Assembly (NCBI RefSeq): GCF_028389875.1
Contig: NW_026907680.1
Coordinates: forward strand, 1,426,001 to 1,490,000
Source: Rhea pennata
Lineage: Eukaryota > Chordata > Aves > Rheiformes > Rheidae
Direction of reading: 5' to 3'
DNA length: 64,000 nt
Of the stretch, positions 13,001-22,399 are shown piece after piece. The notes below the pieces were generated by a model. That model worked only from the letters and a program-made list of their open reading frames with translations, was not told where the DNA came from and searched no databases. The translations under genes were made by a program, and so were the position numbers. Each line of letters begins with the position of its first letter. Position 1 is the stretch's first letter.

Positions 13001-14051
13001 GCTGCAGCCATGCCCTGGCTTTGTTTGGGCTCTGTGTGGGGGTTCTGCTGAGCTCTGTGCTGGCTCCCACCTTGGGAAGGCCTTTGTTGCACTAGGGGCC
13101 CAGGAATGGAGGCTGTTCTTTGCAGATGCTCTGCCCTGAGCTTGGGAGGGATTGCAAGGGCTGTGGAGGTCTAGATTAGAATTTCCTACGAGGGTGGAAA
13201 GCTGGAGGAAAGGGGCCTTGTCTGATGTGCCTGCACAGGAGCCTGCTCAGGAGCTGTCAGACAGGTTGCAGTGTTGACCTGGAGGGTTTGCTTTGGAAAG
13301 CTGAGAAGGAGCTCTCTCCCCAGGGGTAGAGGGAAGGCCTGGAGCAGTGTGAGGAAGCTTGTGGGCCTGCAGGCAGGCATGCTGGGTCCCTGCACTTCCT
13401 GAGGGAGTCTTCCAGGAGATGAGACCTGTCCTGCATATTCCCCCTTTGGGAAAGGCTGCTCTTCCTAGCAGCTGGGCCATGTGTCTGTGCGCCCAGAATT
13501 CACAGAAGCAGCAAAGGAAATGCGGGGCCCTTCCTTGCGAGTGGTATCTTTTTCTGGTTTACAGGTATGTGCTTGAGAGTGCCCCTCCAAGACCATCTGT
13601 GGGAGCTGTGAAGCCCACGTGGGAAGAGGAGAAGGGACTAGATGTTGCCAGCAGCAAGGAAGGTAATGGAGTGGCTGATGCCTGGCTGGGCTTTGCACCT
13701 TCTCTTTTGTTGGTCCTTGGCAGGGCATTGGAGCCAAGGCTGCAGCACCGTGGCTCGCCTAGCATGAGGCACTAGAGGCAAGGCAGCTCAGCCCTGATGG
13801 GGAGTCGACAATTTGCTCACTTGTGCCAAGACTTCCTTCCACCTTCAAAGCAATTCGTTCTGCCCTTGCCTTCTGTGTTTCTCCTACACATTCCCAAAGC
13901 ACAGCCTTTGGCTTGACTGTGTGTTTTCTTCCCTTCTGATTGCAGAGCATGTATCTGGCCAGCGCCTCCTCCAGCGAGAGAGGCAGCCTGAATCCAAAGT
14001 GGTGGCTACCAATGTGGAGGAAGGCACGGTGGAGGAAGAGCCTCGAGGCAG
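10062..14051 (+). CDS. CCDC81-like gene, N-terminal exons (two HU-like domains)
   Basis: Exons read as 10062-10128, 10306-10367, 10906-11062, 11856-12112, 12758-12843, 13565-13662 and 13946-14051. Every junction has GT-AG sites and matching phase (1, 0, 1, 0, 2, 1, 2). The ATG at 10062 opens a short exon beginning MELRDAGRAAHR. Exons 2-3 encode the first HU-like domain: WEGVSNYIQEKLVLNK, then VRIIPLGTFSVV and RRPAFRLSSNL. Exon 4 encodes the second: VEETVYLLSC, ALLFKGIGVLLIEGKEV, FYRGFLCRLN. This order is that of the CCDC81 family, centrosome/cilium-associated proteins in vertebrates whose HU-like folds are thought to mediate assembly. An extra candidate segment at 12913 (FGRGVLPELVKAAQ) also fits the phase after exon 5. 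The exact orthologue is uncertain, hence no symbol. The reading frame appears to continue into the downstream array, since exon 7 of this list ends in phase 2 and the X exon at 15034 starts with the missing base. Confidence 0.82.
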
Positions 14052-14145
14052 GTGAGACACTTGGGGGAATGGCGGAGGGTGACCCTGTAGCCTTGTGTGT
14101 CTTGGAGGGTGATGTTTCCCTTGGACACAAGGTCCTGAGGAGCTC

Positions 14146-14780
14146 TGAATGCCTTTTAAGCTCTGCCACGAGGACTAGGCCTCCCTCGCTGGTTGGGCAG
14201 ACAAGAGCAAGTGCCTGGCAGAGCCTGCTCTTGGCTTTCTGCCCCCGCTGCCTCTGCTTCCAGCTTCCAGACCTTTGGGCAACTCAATGTAATTGGTCCT
14301 TCGGGAAGAGGAGGGCCTTTTCCCCTAGCCCATAGATGAAAGTAAGGAGAATGCTGCTCCTCTGTGGAGAGCAGGGCTGGGTGTCTCAGGGCAATTTTGG
14401 AGGCTGAGGAAGAGTCTGCATGCCCTTGTCAGGCCTTGTGAGGAGCTAAGTGGAAAAGCTCAACTGGTGTGAGGTGCAAGAGGGGTGTGCAGGGAATGCT
14501 GCTGGAGGGGAGGATGCCTTGGGTGAATATCTCCCCAAAGCTGTGGTGTTTCCCCTTGGGCAATGCCCTTCCTTTGACTGCCAGCAGCAAGGAGGAAGGA
14601 GGGTCATTTCCAGGCAGCAGTCAGGGGTGGGGAGCAGCAGGCTCGAGAGGGTGTGGCCATGGCTCAGGCAGCCCTTAGAGGCAAGGACGAGTTGTTTGGG
14701 CACTTTGAAGAGGATGGGAAGGAGGGACATGAGTGCCTGAAGACGGAAGGACTGCAAGGGACAGAGCAGTTATTCCCGGT
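14146..14780 (-). repeat. Inverted copy of the block A left edge and its flank
   Basis: The reverse complement matches about 420-690 in block A copy 1, and 51955-52260 plus 52500-53050 near copy 2. The segment links the CCDC81-like gene to block A: the sequence is intronic here on the plus strand, and the same sequence borders minus-strand array units at 52 kb. No coding content is evident. Confidence 0.8.
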
Positions 14781-15033
14781 TCCCTTTCTGAAGCTTCCAA
14801 GAAAGCTTGTCCTTGGGGGCCACACAGCAAAGGCTACTGGAGTGCTCAGGACAGTGGGTAATGGTGTGTGCTGGAGCCTGTCCTTGGAGCTGACCCTGCT
14901 GCTCTCCTTGGTGCCTGGAGAAAAAGTCCTACTGTGGGCACCCAGAGCTTTCCCTCGGGCACGCTGTGTAGCCCTGGGTGTTTGGGTGGTGGAGAGTCTC
15001 TGTGTCACACTTCCCCACGGTATGTATTTGCAG

Positions 15034-15154
15034 CATGCTGCCAGCAATTCAGCCTAGCTCTGCAAAGGAGGATTTAGTGGGCTGGAGGAAGCAGCTGCCA
15101 GAGGCCAGAGCGGGAGCTGGCGGGCCTGAGATTGGCTATCAGAATTCAAGAGAG
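15034..15154 (+). CDS. Exon type X, array copy 1
   Basis: A 121-bp exon follows tatgtatttgcag and ends at a gtaggt donor. It uses 1 base to finish the codon left by the upstream exon at 13946-14051 and ends in phase 0. The 40 codons contain PSSAKEDLVGW and PEARAGAGG. Its closest relative is the minus-strand copy at 51574-51694. Confidence 0.55.
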
Positions 15155-15354
15155 GTAGGTGCTCCTGATGGAGGTCCTTCTTTTGGCAGCTTGCTTTCTG
15201 CCAAAGCATCGTGGTGTGGGCACTGGCTGGACAAGAGCCCTTCCCATGGGTTCCGCTGGGCCCTGCCTGACTGTCCCCGGGGTTTGCTGTCAAAGGCGCT
15301 GCTTGTGCTCTACTTCTGCAATGCATCTCTCATGACTCCTTCACTCTCCATTAA

Positions 15355-15530
15355 CCTCTCCCAGCAGAGCCTCTGGGGCCCTCGCTCTAGTGGCCGTGGA
15401 ACTGCTGGGCCTTTCTGCTATAGCAGATGGAGAGATTCTGTTCAGCGGTGTGATTATTCAGATGCTTGGTTCAAACAGGAAAGGGATGTTCAGCCTTGCT
15501 GGGCTTCCCTTCAGGGTAAAAGAGCACTGA
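15355..15530 (+). other. Conserved open segment Y, array copy 1
   Basis: The open frame reads ALVAVELLGLSAIADGEIL, then VIIQMLGSNRKGMFSLAG and LPFRVKEH, and stops at 15528-15530. It resembles the beta-arm part of the second HU-like domain (pattern V-L-x-I-E-x-x-E) in the gene's fourth exon. A gtaaaa donor overlaps the end only in this copy. The relation to the HU domain is a by-eye similarity. Confidence 0.4.
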
Positions 15531-15949
15531 CAGGGAAGGGTCAGAGCAGAGGCTGAGAAAGAACCTTCCCTTCTGGGAAAACAGAGCTGCCGTAACCCCC
15601 ACTGCCCTCTCTCATCCTCCCTAGCAGGACTGCCCTGCACATTGCCCTAGAGTTTAGTGAGCTGCCTTCCCCTGCACTTGCCTGCCTTGACTTCCCAATG
15701 CTCTGCTGGATTAGCCTCTTTGTGCTTGCCCTGGACATAATCCTGCCAGAGCTTTTAGACTTTTGCCTATATTCTCCTACAGCTGGTCTTGTGTGGAATG
15801 GAGGGGCTGCTGTGAGCCACAATGATGGGTATTTCAGAGTTTCTGAGAGGCAGCTTCTTCTTTTCTGAGTAGTGGAAACTTTAGCTGCCTTTGCCAGCAG
15901 CAAGATTCTTTCCTTGGCAGCATCTCACCGGTGTTTCTCACCTTTGCAG

Positions 15950-16035
15950 ATGCTGGAGATGAGGGACTCAGTCCTCGAAGCCAGCCAGAGGAGTGAGACT
16001 GAGGCCCCTTGTGCTCTTCCAAGTATTTTTCCAAC
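15950..16035 (+). CDS. Exon type Z, array copy 1
   Basis: An 86-bp exon between cctttgcag and a gtgagt donor, phase 0 to 2, beginning MLEMRDSVLEASQ and ending PSIFPT. It is homologous to the fifth exon of the upstream gene (12758-12843, MPEMRHSVLAS to IVFPT) and has exactly its length and phase. Confidence 0.6.
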
Positions 16036-16697
16036 GTGAGTACTTTGCCTTGCTTCTTTTCCCCTGACTGACGAAGGCAGCAGCCTCTCAGCACAGGTTT
16101 GTTACGGCTGCAGTGCCAGGGCTGGGGGAGGCTGCTCTGAAAGTGCTTTGGGAGCAAGACGTCCCAGCGGCTGCATCCCAGTGGCCTGCACGCATGCTCT
16201 GCCTTCATACAGGGTCTGTTGGAGGCCCTAAGCCAAGATTTATGCTGTCTCCCACCACGCAAGAGCTTTATTCTGGACTGCCTTGATGCCTTTCTCTGTC
16301 TTTGTCACTGGGTGCCCAGCAGCAATCCATTGCCCATCCCGGAACACAGAGTCCTTGGGGCCATGGGGCAGTGACTAATGTAGTCGGCAGCACAGCGCGT
16401 AATGCTGTGCCTGGGAGCCTGTCCTGGCAGATGACCCTGCTGCTCGCCTCCCTGCATGGAGAGAAAATTTCACTGTGGTTGTGTCCAGAGCTCTCCTTCA
16501 GGCATGACGTGCAGCCCTGGGTGTTTTGTTAGGGGGTGATCCCCGTTCCTGTGGATGTGACCCCAGTCAGTGGGACCCACGTGCTTCTGCTACAGAACTG
16601 CCTTCTGCGGTAGAAGCAGGTGCCCAACTTGTCAGGCTGAAATGGGGACCCTACTGCCCCTGTGCTCATGCCACCTCCCCACGGTGTGTATTTGCAG

Positions 16698-16821
16698 TCC
16701 ACGCCTAGGCACCCCAGAGTGCTCTGCCCAGAAGGCAGTGCCAGGCGGGAGGAAGCCATCATCAGAAGGTGGAGCACCTACTGAGTGGCCTGGGAATGAA
16801 GTGGACGAGAATGCCAGAGCG
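16698..16821 (+). CDS. Exon type X, array copy 2
   Basis: A 124-bp exon, one leading base plus 41 codons, with a tgtatttgcag acceptor and a gtaagt donor. It reads PRLGTPECSAQKAVPGGRKP and ends ENARA. The unit at the right window edge (63891) is nearly identical, so that unit is a recent copy of this one. Confidence 0.55.
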
Positions 16822-16999
16822 GTAAGTGTCACTGCTGGGGGCCCTTCTTTTCCATCTTGCTTCCTGCAAACTCCTTGTGCTATGGGCGCTGGCTTGCAAG
16901 AGCCCTTCCCATGGGTTCACTGAGCCCTGCCCGACATCGCCCAGTCCTGCCTTCAAAGGCATCGGTGGTGAATGTAGTTTTGGAATGCACACGCTGTTG

Positions 17000-17191
17000 C
17001 ACCTTGCTCTCCGTGAACACACCAGCAGAGCCTCTGGGGCCCTCCTGCTGGTGGCACTGGAAGTGCTGGGCCTTTCTGTGATAGAAAGTGAAGAGCTTCT
17101 GCTCAGCTCTGTGATAATTCAGATGCTTGTTTCAAGCAGGAAAGGGATGTTCAGCCTTTCTGGGCTTCCCTTCAGGGAAAAAGGGTGCTGA
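17000..17191 (+). other. Conserved open segment Y, array copy 2
   Basis: It reads SGALLLVALEVLGLSVIES, then VIIQMLVSSRKGMFSLSG and LPFREKGC, with a stop at 17189-17191. The stop is at the same place as in the 15.5-kb copy and in the minus-strand copy at 51219. No consensus donor follows in this copy. Confidence 0.4.
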
Positions 17192-17553
17192 CAGGAAGGC
17201 TCCCGGGAAGGCTCAGAGCAGAGGCTGGGGAAGAACCTTCCCTTCTGGAGAAGCTTCTGAGCTGGCTTCCCCTGCGCTTGCCTCCCTTGATGTCTCCGTT
17301 CTGTCCTGGATCAGCCTTTTGGCTCTTCCCTTGACAAAAGCCTGCCAGAACATTTAGCTCTTTGCCCATATTCCCCTGCAGCTGCTCTTGTGTGGAATGG
17401 AGGGGCTGCTGTGAGCAAGAGCAAAGGGTCAACGGCTGTTTCTGCAATTCTGAGAGGCAGCTTCTTCTCTGAAGCATGGAAACATGGGCTGCCCTTGCCA
17501 GCAGCAAGATCCTTTCCTTGGCAGCATCTCACCTCTCTTTCTCACCTTTGCAG

Positions 17554-17639
17554 ATGAAAATACACAGGGATTCAATCCTGATAGCCACTAAAGCAGCTCC
17601 GATTGTGTCCCCTGCACCTCTTCCAAACATGTTCCTAAG
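17554..17639 (+). CDS. Exon type Z, array copy 2
   Basis: An 86-bp exon, phase 0 to 2, beginning MKIHRDSILIATKAAPIV and ending NMFL. It keeps the frame and both splice sites although about half of the residues differ from the copy at 15950. Confidence 0.58.
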
Positions 17640-18281
17640 GTGAGTACTTTCCCTTCCTTCTTTCCCCTCTTCCTGACAAAGGCAGCAGCCTCTCCGCACA
17701 GGTTTGTTAGGGCTGCATTGCCAGGGCTGGGGGAGGCTGCTCTGAAAGTGCTTTGGGAGCAAAAATTCCAAGCGGCTGGGTCCCAGTGACCTGCACGCAT
17801 GCTCTGCCTTCATCTGGGCTCTGTGGGTGGGGAGAGGGTTCTGCAGAGCTCTGTGCTGCCTCCCACTATGCAGGAGCTTAATGCTTGACTGTCTTGATGC
17901 CTTTGTCCTTCTTCAACACTGGGTGCCCAGCAACAACCTATTGCCCATCCCTGAACACAGAGTGTTCAGGTCTTATGTAGCTGACAGGACAGCAGGTAAT
18001 GCTGTGCCTTGGAGCCTGTCCTGGCAGATGACCCTGCTGCTCTCCTCACTGCCTGGAGAGAGTCTCCCTTGGGCTCCTGGAGCTCTCCTTCAGGCATGAC
18101 GTGCAGCCCCAGGTGTTTTGGTGGGAGGTGGTGCTCTGATGTGGCCGCAGTCAGTGGGAGCCCTGTGCTTCTGCTGCAGAATTGCCTTCTGCTGCAGGAG
18201 CAGGTGTGAAGCTGGTGAGGGCCAGGTGGGGACCCTACTCTCCCTGTGCTCATATCACCTCTCCGCGGTGTGTATTTGCAG

Positions 18282-18408
18282 GCCAGTGCCAGTCACCTTA
18301 GAGTGCTTTGCACAGAGTGCAGCAGCAGCGGGCAGGAAGAAGGAACGGAGAGAAGCCCGAGCACTAGCTGCATGTCCTCTGAGCGAGGGCCGTCAGAGGT
18401 CTGGCGTG
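18282..18408 (+). CDS. Exon type X, array copy 3
   Basis: A 127-bp exon, one leading base plus 42 codons (one codon longer than copy 2, so the indel is in frame). It contains VTLECFAQSAAAAGRKKERR and ends RQRSGV before gtaagt. It is the most basic of the X copies. Confidence 0.55.
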
Positions 18409-18599
18409 GTAAGTGCTCCTCATTGAGTCAGGCCCTTCATGTGCCAGCCTGCTTTCTGCCCAGGCCTTGTGCTATGGGCGCTGTCTGTACAAGAGCCCTT
18501 CCCATGGGCTCTGCTGAACCTTGCAAGACTTGGCCCGGGGCTTGCCTTCACAGGCACCGCTTGTGCTCCAGGTTTGCAATATAGCACTTGCTGCTGCGC

Positions 18600-18765
18600 C
18601 CTCCTTGAACACACCAGCAGAGGCACCGGGGTCCCGTTTTTGATTGCCTCTGAACTGCAGAGCCTTTCTGCGATAGAAAATTCAGTTTCTGCTCAGTTGA
18701 GTGATTATTGAGATGCTGGGTGCAAATGAGAACGGGATGTTCAGTGTGACTGGTCTTTCCTTCAG
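18600..18765 (+). pseudogene. Segment Y, array copy 3, disrupted
   Basis: Aligned with the 17.0-kb copy, this segment has an indel after SAIEN and then an in-frame TGA before VIIEMLGANENG. The open frame seen in other units is therefore lost, so this part of the unit is not coding unless it is skipped. Confidence 0.5.
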
Positions 18766-19220
18766 GGCAGTAGGGTGTTTGCAGGAAGGCGCATGGGAAG
18801 GGTCAGAGCAGAGCCTGAGAAATAATTTTCCCTTCTGGGAAAAGAGACCTGCTGTAGCCCCCACTGCCCCCTCCTGTCCTCCCTAGCAGGACTGCCCTGC
18901 ACATTGCCCTTAATCTTAGTCAGCGGCCCTCCCCTGTGCTGCCCTCCCTCAGTCTCTCCCCTAGGCAAGAACTGCTCTCCTGGATCAGCCTCTTGGCTCT
19001 TGCCCTGGACAAAAGCCTGCCAGAGCTTTTCCCCATTTGCCTGTATGTCCAGGGAGCAGCTATTGTGTAGAATGGAGGGGTTGCAGTGAGCAAGAGAGAA
19101 GGTTGTTTCTGCTGTTCTGAGAGGCAGCTTCTTCTCTGAACAGTGCAAACATTGGCTGCCCTTGTGAGCAGCAAGATCCTCTTCTTGGCAGCATCTCACC
19201 TGTGTTTCTCCCCTGTGCAG

Positions 19221-19306
19221 ATGCTGGAGATGAGAGACTCGATCCTTGCAGCCACCAAAGCCCTCGATGTCCAGGCCCGTACTCCCCGCCGCCATATGTT
19301 TCCAAC
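19221..19306 (+). CDS. Exon type Z, array copy 3
   Basis: An 86-bp exon, phase 0 to 2, beginning MLEMRDSILAATKALDVQ and ending HMFPT, with a gtgagt donor. The first eight codons are close to copy 1, and the C-terminal half is diverged. Confidence 0.6.
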
Positions 19307-19968
19307 GTGAGTATATTTGTTGGCTCCCTAGCCTCCAGTTTAGCAAGAGAGCATCTTCTCGGCGCAGGTTTGTTAGGGCTGCAGTGCCAGGGCTGGCGAA
19401 GGCTGCTCTGAAAGTGCTTTGGGAGCAAGACTTCCCAGCGACAGTGTCCCTGTGACCTCCAGGCATGCTCTGCCTTCATGTGGGCTCTGTGGGGGGCTTT
19501 GGCCAACTCTGTGCTGGCTCCCACCACACAAGGGCTTTATTCTGGGCTGCCTTCATGCCTTTCTCCTTCTCTGTTGCTGGGTGCCCAGCAGCAATCCATT
19601 GCCCATCCCGGAACACCGAGTCCTTGGGGCCACGGAGCAGTGGCTAATGCAGTTGGCAGGACGCAGGTAATGGTGTGAGTTGGAGGCTGTCCTTGTAGGG
19701 GACCCTGCTGCTCTCCTTGCTGCCTGGAGAGAAAGTCTCGCTGTGGGCACCCGGAGCTCTCCAGCAGGCACGTTGTGCAGCTTTGGGTGTTTTGGCGGGA
19801 GGTGATTTCCGTGTCTGTGGATGTGATCCCCGTCAGTGGAACCCCCGTGCTGCTGCTGCAGAACTGCCTTCTGCTGCAGAGGCAGGTGCCCCCCTTGGGA
19901 GCGCTGCGTGGAGTCCAAACTCCCCAGCTTCCCCGGGCTCATGCCACCTCCCTGGTGCCTATTTGCAG

Positions 19969-20092
19969 GATGTTTTCCACCACCCCAGAGTGTTTTGCCA
20001 AACGGCCGGCACCAGGCGCCTGGGAACAACCGCCACGTGCTAGAGTGCGAGCTGTGTGGGCTGTGAATGAAAGCGCTCCGAAGGCAAGACAG
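19969..20092 (+). CDS. Exon type X, array copy 4
   Basis: A 124-bp exon, one leading base plus 41 codons, with a ctatttgcag acceptor and gtaggt donor. It contains TTPECFAKRPAPGAW and ends SAPKARQ. It ends in phase 0, which is compatible with direct splicing to the Ser/Gly exon at 21550. Confidence 0.55.
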
Positions 20093-20520
20093 GTAGGTGC
20101 TCCTCCCTGAGCTCCTTTGTCTGCAGAAGCATTCTTCTCTGGGACAAGAGCCCTTCCCATGGGCTCTGCTGAGCCCTGGCTGACTTGGCCCAGGGCTTGC
20201 CTTCAAAGGCACTGCTTGGGCTCTAGTTTTGCAATATAGCTCTTGCTGCTGCGCCCTCCTCGAACACTCCAGCAGAGCCCCTGGGGCCTCTCTTTTTTTC
20301 TGGCCATGGTAGTGCTGGGGTTTTCAGTGAGAGACCATGGAGAGTTTCTGCTCAGCTGTGTGATTATTGAGATGCTTGGTGCGAATGAGAAGGGGATGTT
20401 CAGCATGGCTGGTCTTCCCTTCAGGGCAATAGGGTGCTGGCAGGAAGGCTCAGGAGAAGGTCACAAAGCCTGGGACATGTTGCGGTGCCCCTTGCTCTTC
20501 TGCTGCTGGGGCGGCAGCAG

Positions 20521-20843
20521 CCGTTGTCCGGCGGGGTGCCCCAGGCCAGGTCAGAGCCAGGGGCCTGGTGATTGCCAAGGTCCTGCAGTCCCTGGATGCT
20601 GGCGAGGAGCATGTGGAGAGCAGCGGAGTGGACTTGGAAGTGGGGCACATTGCACAGTGTGGAGTTGTCTTGCAGGTGCAGGAGGGTGCTGAGAATCTGG
20701 CTGAAGAAAAGCCCAGTATTCAGAAGATCGTCCAATACCAGCTGGGAGAAGACAAGAAGGTGACCCTGAAGGTCTACTTCTCCTGCGTAGAGGAAGAGGA
20801 GGAGGGGCTGGACAGTCAAGAGGGGCCTTGCAAGACAGGGCAG
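20521..20843 (+). CDS. Acidic exon candidate before the Ser/Gly tail
   Basis: The open frame reads LVIAKVLQSLDAGEEHVESS, IQKIVQYQLGEDKKVTLKVY, then an EEEEEG run, and ends KTGQ at a strong CAG/gtacgt donor in phase 0. This matches the phase-0 start of the exon at 21550. The acceptor is uncertain (possibly gggcggcag near 20517). The opposite strand is also open and has a good acceptor (ttcctctacgcag), reading DLQGHLLVFSQLVLDDLL, so the strand is not settled. The plus strand is favoured by the phase match and by CTG/GTG/GAG/AAG-rich codon use. No family is recognised. Confidence 0.4.
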
Positions 20844-21549
20844 GTACGTGGCAGCTCCAGGAGAAGCCTGGCAGAACTGAGGGGCAGTGAGGCAGCAAGG
20901 GGTGCCACTTGTAATCCCGGAGCCACTGTGCTGCCTAGAGCGTGCTGTGACTTTTCCTGACATGGGCTTGATGTGGCTTAAAGCTTGTCACTAAGTCCCT
21001 CCTTGCAGCACTCAGCAAATGCCCAGCACTGCTGTGGAGCTGAAGGGCTGTGGCTGCAAATGGGAGCGGGGTTGAGGGAGTAGAGGAGGAGATAAGCAGG
21101 AGGGCTCTGAGGCCGAGTGAGAGAGACAAGGTGTCAGTGCGGCTGCAGCCCCATTGCCCCATGAGCAAGCCACAGGGCTGGCCTGGGCTCAGCCTTGCCT
21201 TCCAGCCAAGGGGCAGCTGTTGAGTGCTGAGAATGGCCTCCAACAGTGGCACCTGCAAGATCTGAGCAGCTGAGCGCAAAGGGATGCTTCCAGCATTGGT
21301 GTGCCCCTTTGCAAAGCTCTCCCTGACTGCTGAAGCCAAGACGACACAGGTACCTGCCAGTCCTGGTACCAGCAGCCTCCACCATGGGCTGATGAGCTGT
21401 GTCCAAACAAGCTCCCCTGTCCCATGACGGTGAGGCTGGCAACACCCTCAGAAGCTCCCGCAAACATCCCTGGCCCTCACGAGTCTGCAGTCTTCCTAGG
21501 CTTTCTGCCGGGGCAGAACACAGCCTGTTCTTTCTGCCTCCTTGTGCAG

Positions 21550-22398
21550 GGGGAAGAAGAGCCGTGTGCAGAGACACAGGCAAGCAGAAGAAAGAGCAGC
21601 AGCAGTGGCAAAGAGACCAGCAGAGCCAGTTTCAGCAGAAGACGCAGCAGCAGTGGCAGGGGCAGTATCAGCGGCAGTGTCAGCGGGAGACCCAGAGGCA
21701 GCGGCAGTGGAAGCCCCACTGCAAAAGAGAACGGCAGCCCCAGTGTCAGTAGCAGGCAGCGTGGCAGTGGCAGCGGGAGCCCCGGTGGCAGGCAGAGCGG
21801 CAGCCCCAGTGTCAGCGGCAGGGGCAGTGGAAGCCCCACTGTCAGACCAAGTGGCAGCCCCAGTGCCAGTGCCGGACAGAGTGGCAGTGGCACTGGAAGC
21901 CCCACTGTCAGACACAGTGGCAGCCCCAGTGGCAGCGGCAGTGGCACTGGAAGCGCCACTGTCAGACCAAGTGGCAGCGGCAGTGGCAGTGCCGGACACA
22001 GCGGCAGCGGAACTGGAAGCCCCAGTGGCAGACGCAGCAGCAGATCCACTGGCGGTGGCAGCGTCACTGGAAGCCCCAGTGGCGGGCACAGCGGCAGCCC
22101 AAGTGCCAGCGGCAAACACAGCGGCAGTGACAGTGGGAGCTGCAATGTTGGACACAGCGAGAAACCCGCTCGTAGCAGCAGTGGCAGTGGAAGCTCCAAT
22201 GCTGGACACAACGGCAGCCCCACTGGCAGTGGCAGCGGCACACGAAGACCCAGTGTCAGACAGAGCATCAACGGCAGTGGGAGCCCCAGGGGCAGCGGCA
22301 GTGGCCACAGCAGCAGCCACAACAGCGGCAGCAGCAGCAGCAGCAGCACTGCTTGTGAGCCACGCGAGCACCCAGGAAGTTCTCTGAAGCTGAATTAA
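21550..22398 (+). CDS. Ser/Gly-rich last exon
   Basis: After a cttgtgcag acceptor the exon reads GEEEPCAETQASRRKSSSSG, then about 240 residues of imperfect SGS, SPS, SGSGS and TVRPSGSP repeats, and ends SLKLN with a stop at 22396-22398. At DNA level it is a trinucleotide-rich (AGC/GGC) minisatellite, so several other frames on both strands are open too. I chose this frame because it starts in phase 0 after the exon ending at 20843 (and after X copy 4) and because it uses one acceptor and a clean stop. An ATTAAA polyadenylation-like hexamer overlaps the stop. The tail is probably disordered. A partial inverted copy of the end lies at about 63025-63110. Confidence 0.55.
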   Translation, partial: GEEEPCAETQASRRKSSSSGKETSRASFSRRRSSSGRGSISGSVSGRPRGSGSGSPTAKENGSPSVSSRQRGSGSGSPGGRQSGSPSVSGRGSGSPTVRPSGSPSASAGQSGSGTGSPTVRHSGSPSGSGSGTGSATVRPSGSGSGSAGHSGSGTGSPSGRRSSRSTGGGSVTGSPSGGHSGSPSASGKHSGSDSGSCNVGHSEKPARSSSGSGSSNAGHNGSPTGSGSGTRRPSVRQSINGSGSPRGSGSGHSSSHNSGSSSSSSTACEPREHPGSSLKLN

Positions 22399-22399
22399 A

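Larger units (their letters stand above)
14780..20460 (+). repeat. Tandem array of about 1.6-kb CCDC81-like units
   Basis: Landmarks recur with a period of 1.59-1.67 kb. The tatttgcag acceptors of exon type X end at 15033, 16697, 18281 and 19968. Exon type Z starts at 15950, 17554 and 19221. The segment around 'ccagcagagcctctgggg' recurs near 15362, 17023, 18616 and 20269. The introns before Z match the intron before exon 5 of the upstream gene, which shows that the units derive from it. Each unit also holds further conserved segments: one open near PIPEHRV (about 16330, 17950, 19600), one near VIPVPVDVTPVSG (16533, 19803) and one near VIIQMLGSN. Frameshifts or stops break the last type in the units at 18.6 and 20.3 kb, so not every segment is coding. 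Confidence 0.88.

Noticed and set aside
10062..20460. Array as a CRISPR-like or satellite repeat
   Set aside because: The 1.6-kb period, exon-like splice sites and gene homology identify it as tandem gene-unit duplication. No short spaced direct repeats exist.
21477..22371. Leu/Pro-rich and Ala/Thr-rich minus-strand frames of about 290 codons
   Set aside because: They are mirror readings of the AGC/GGC repeat in the Ser/Gly exon and lack splice or start context.
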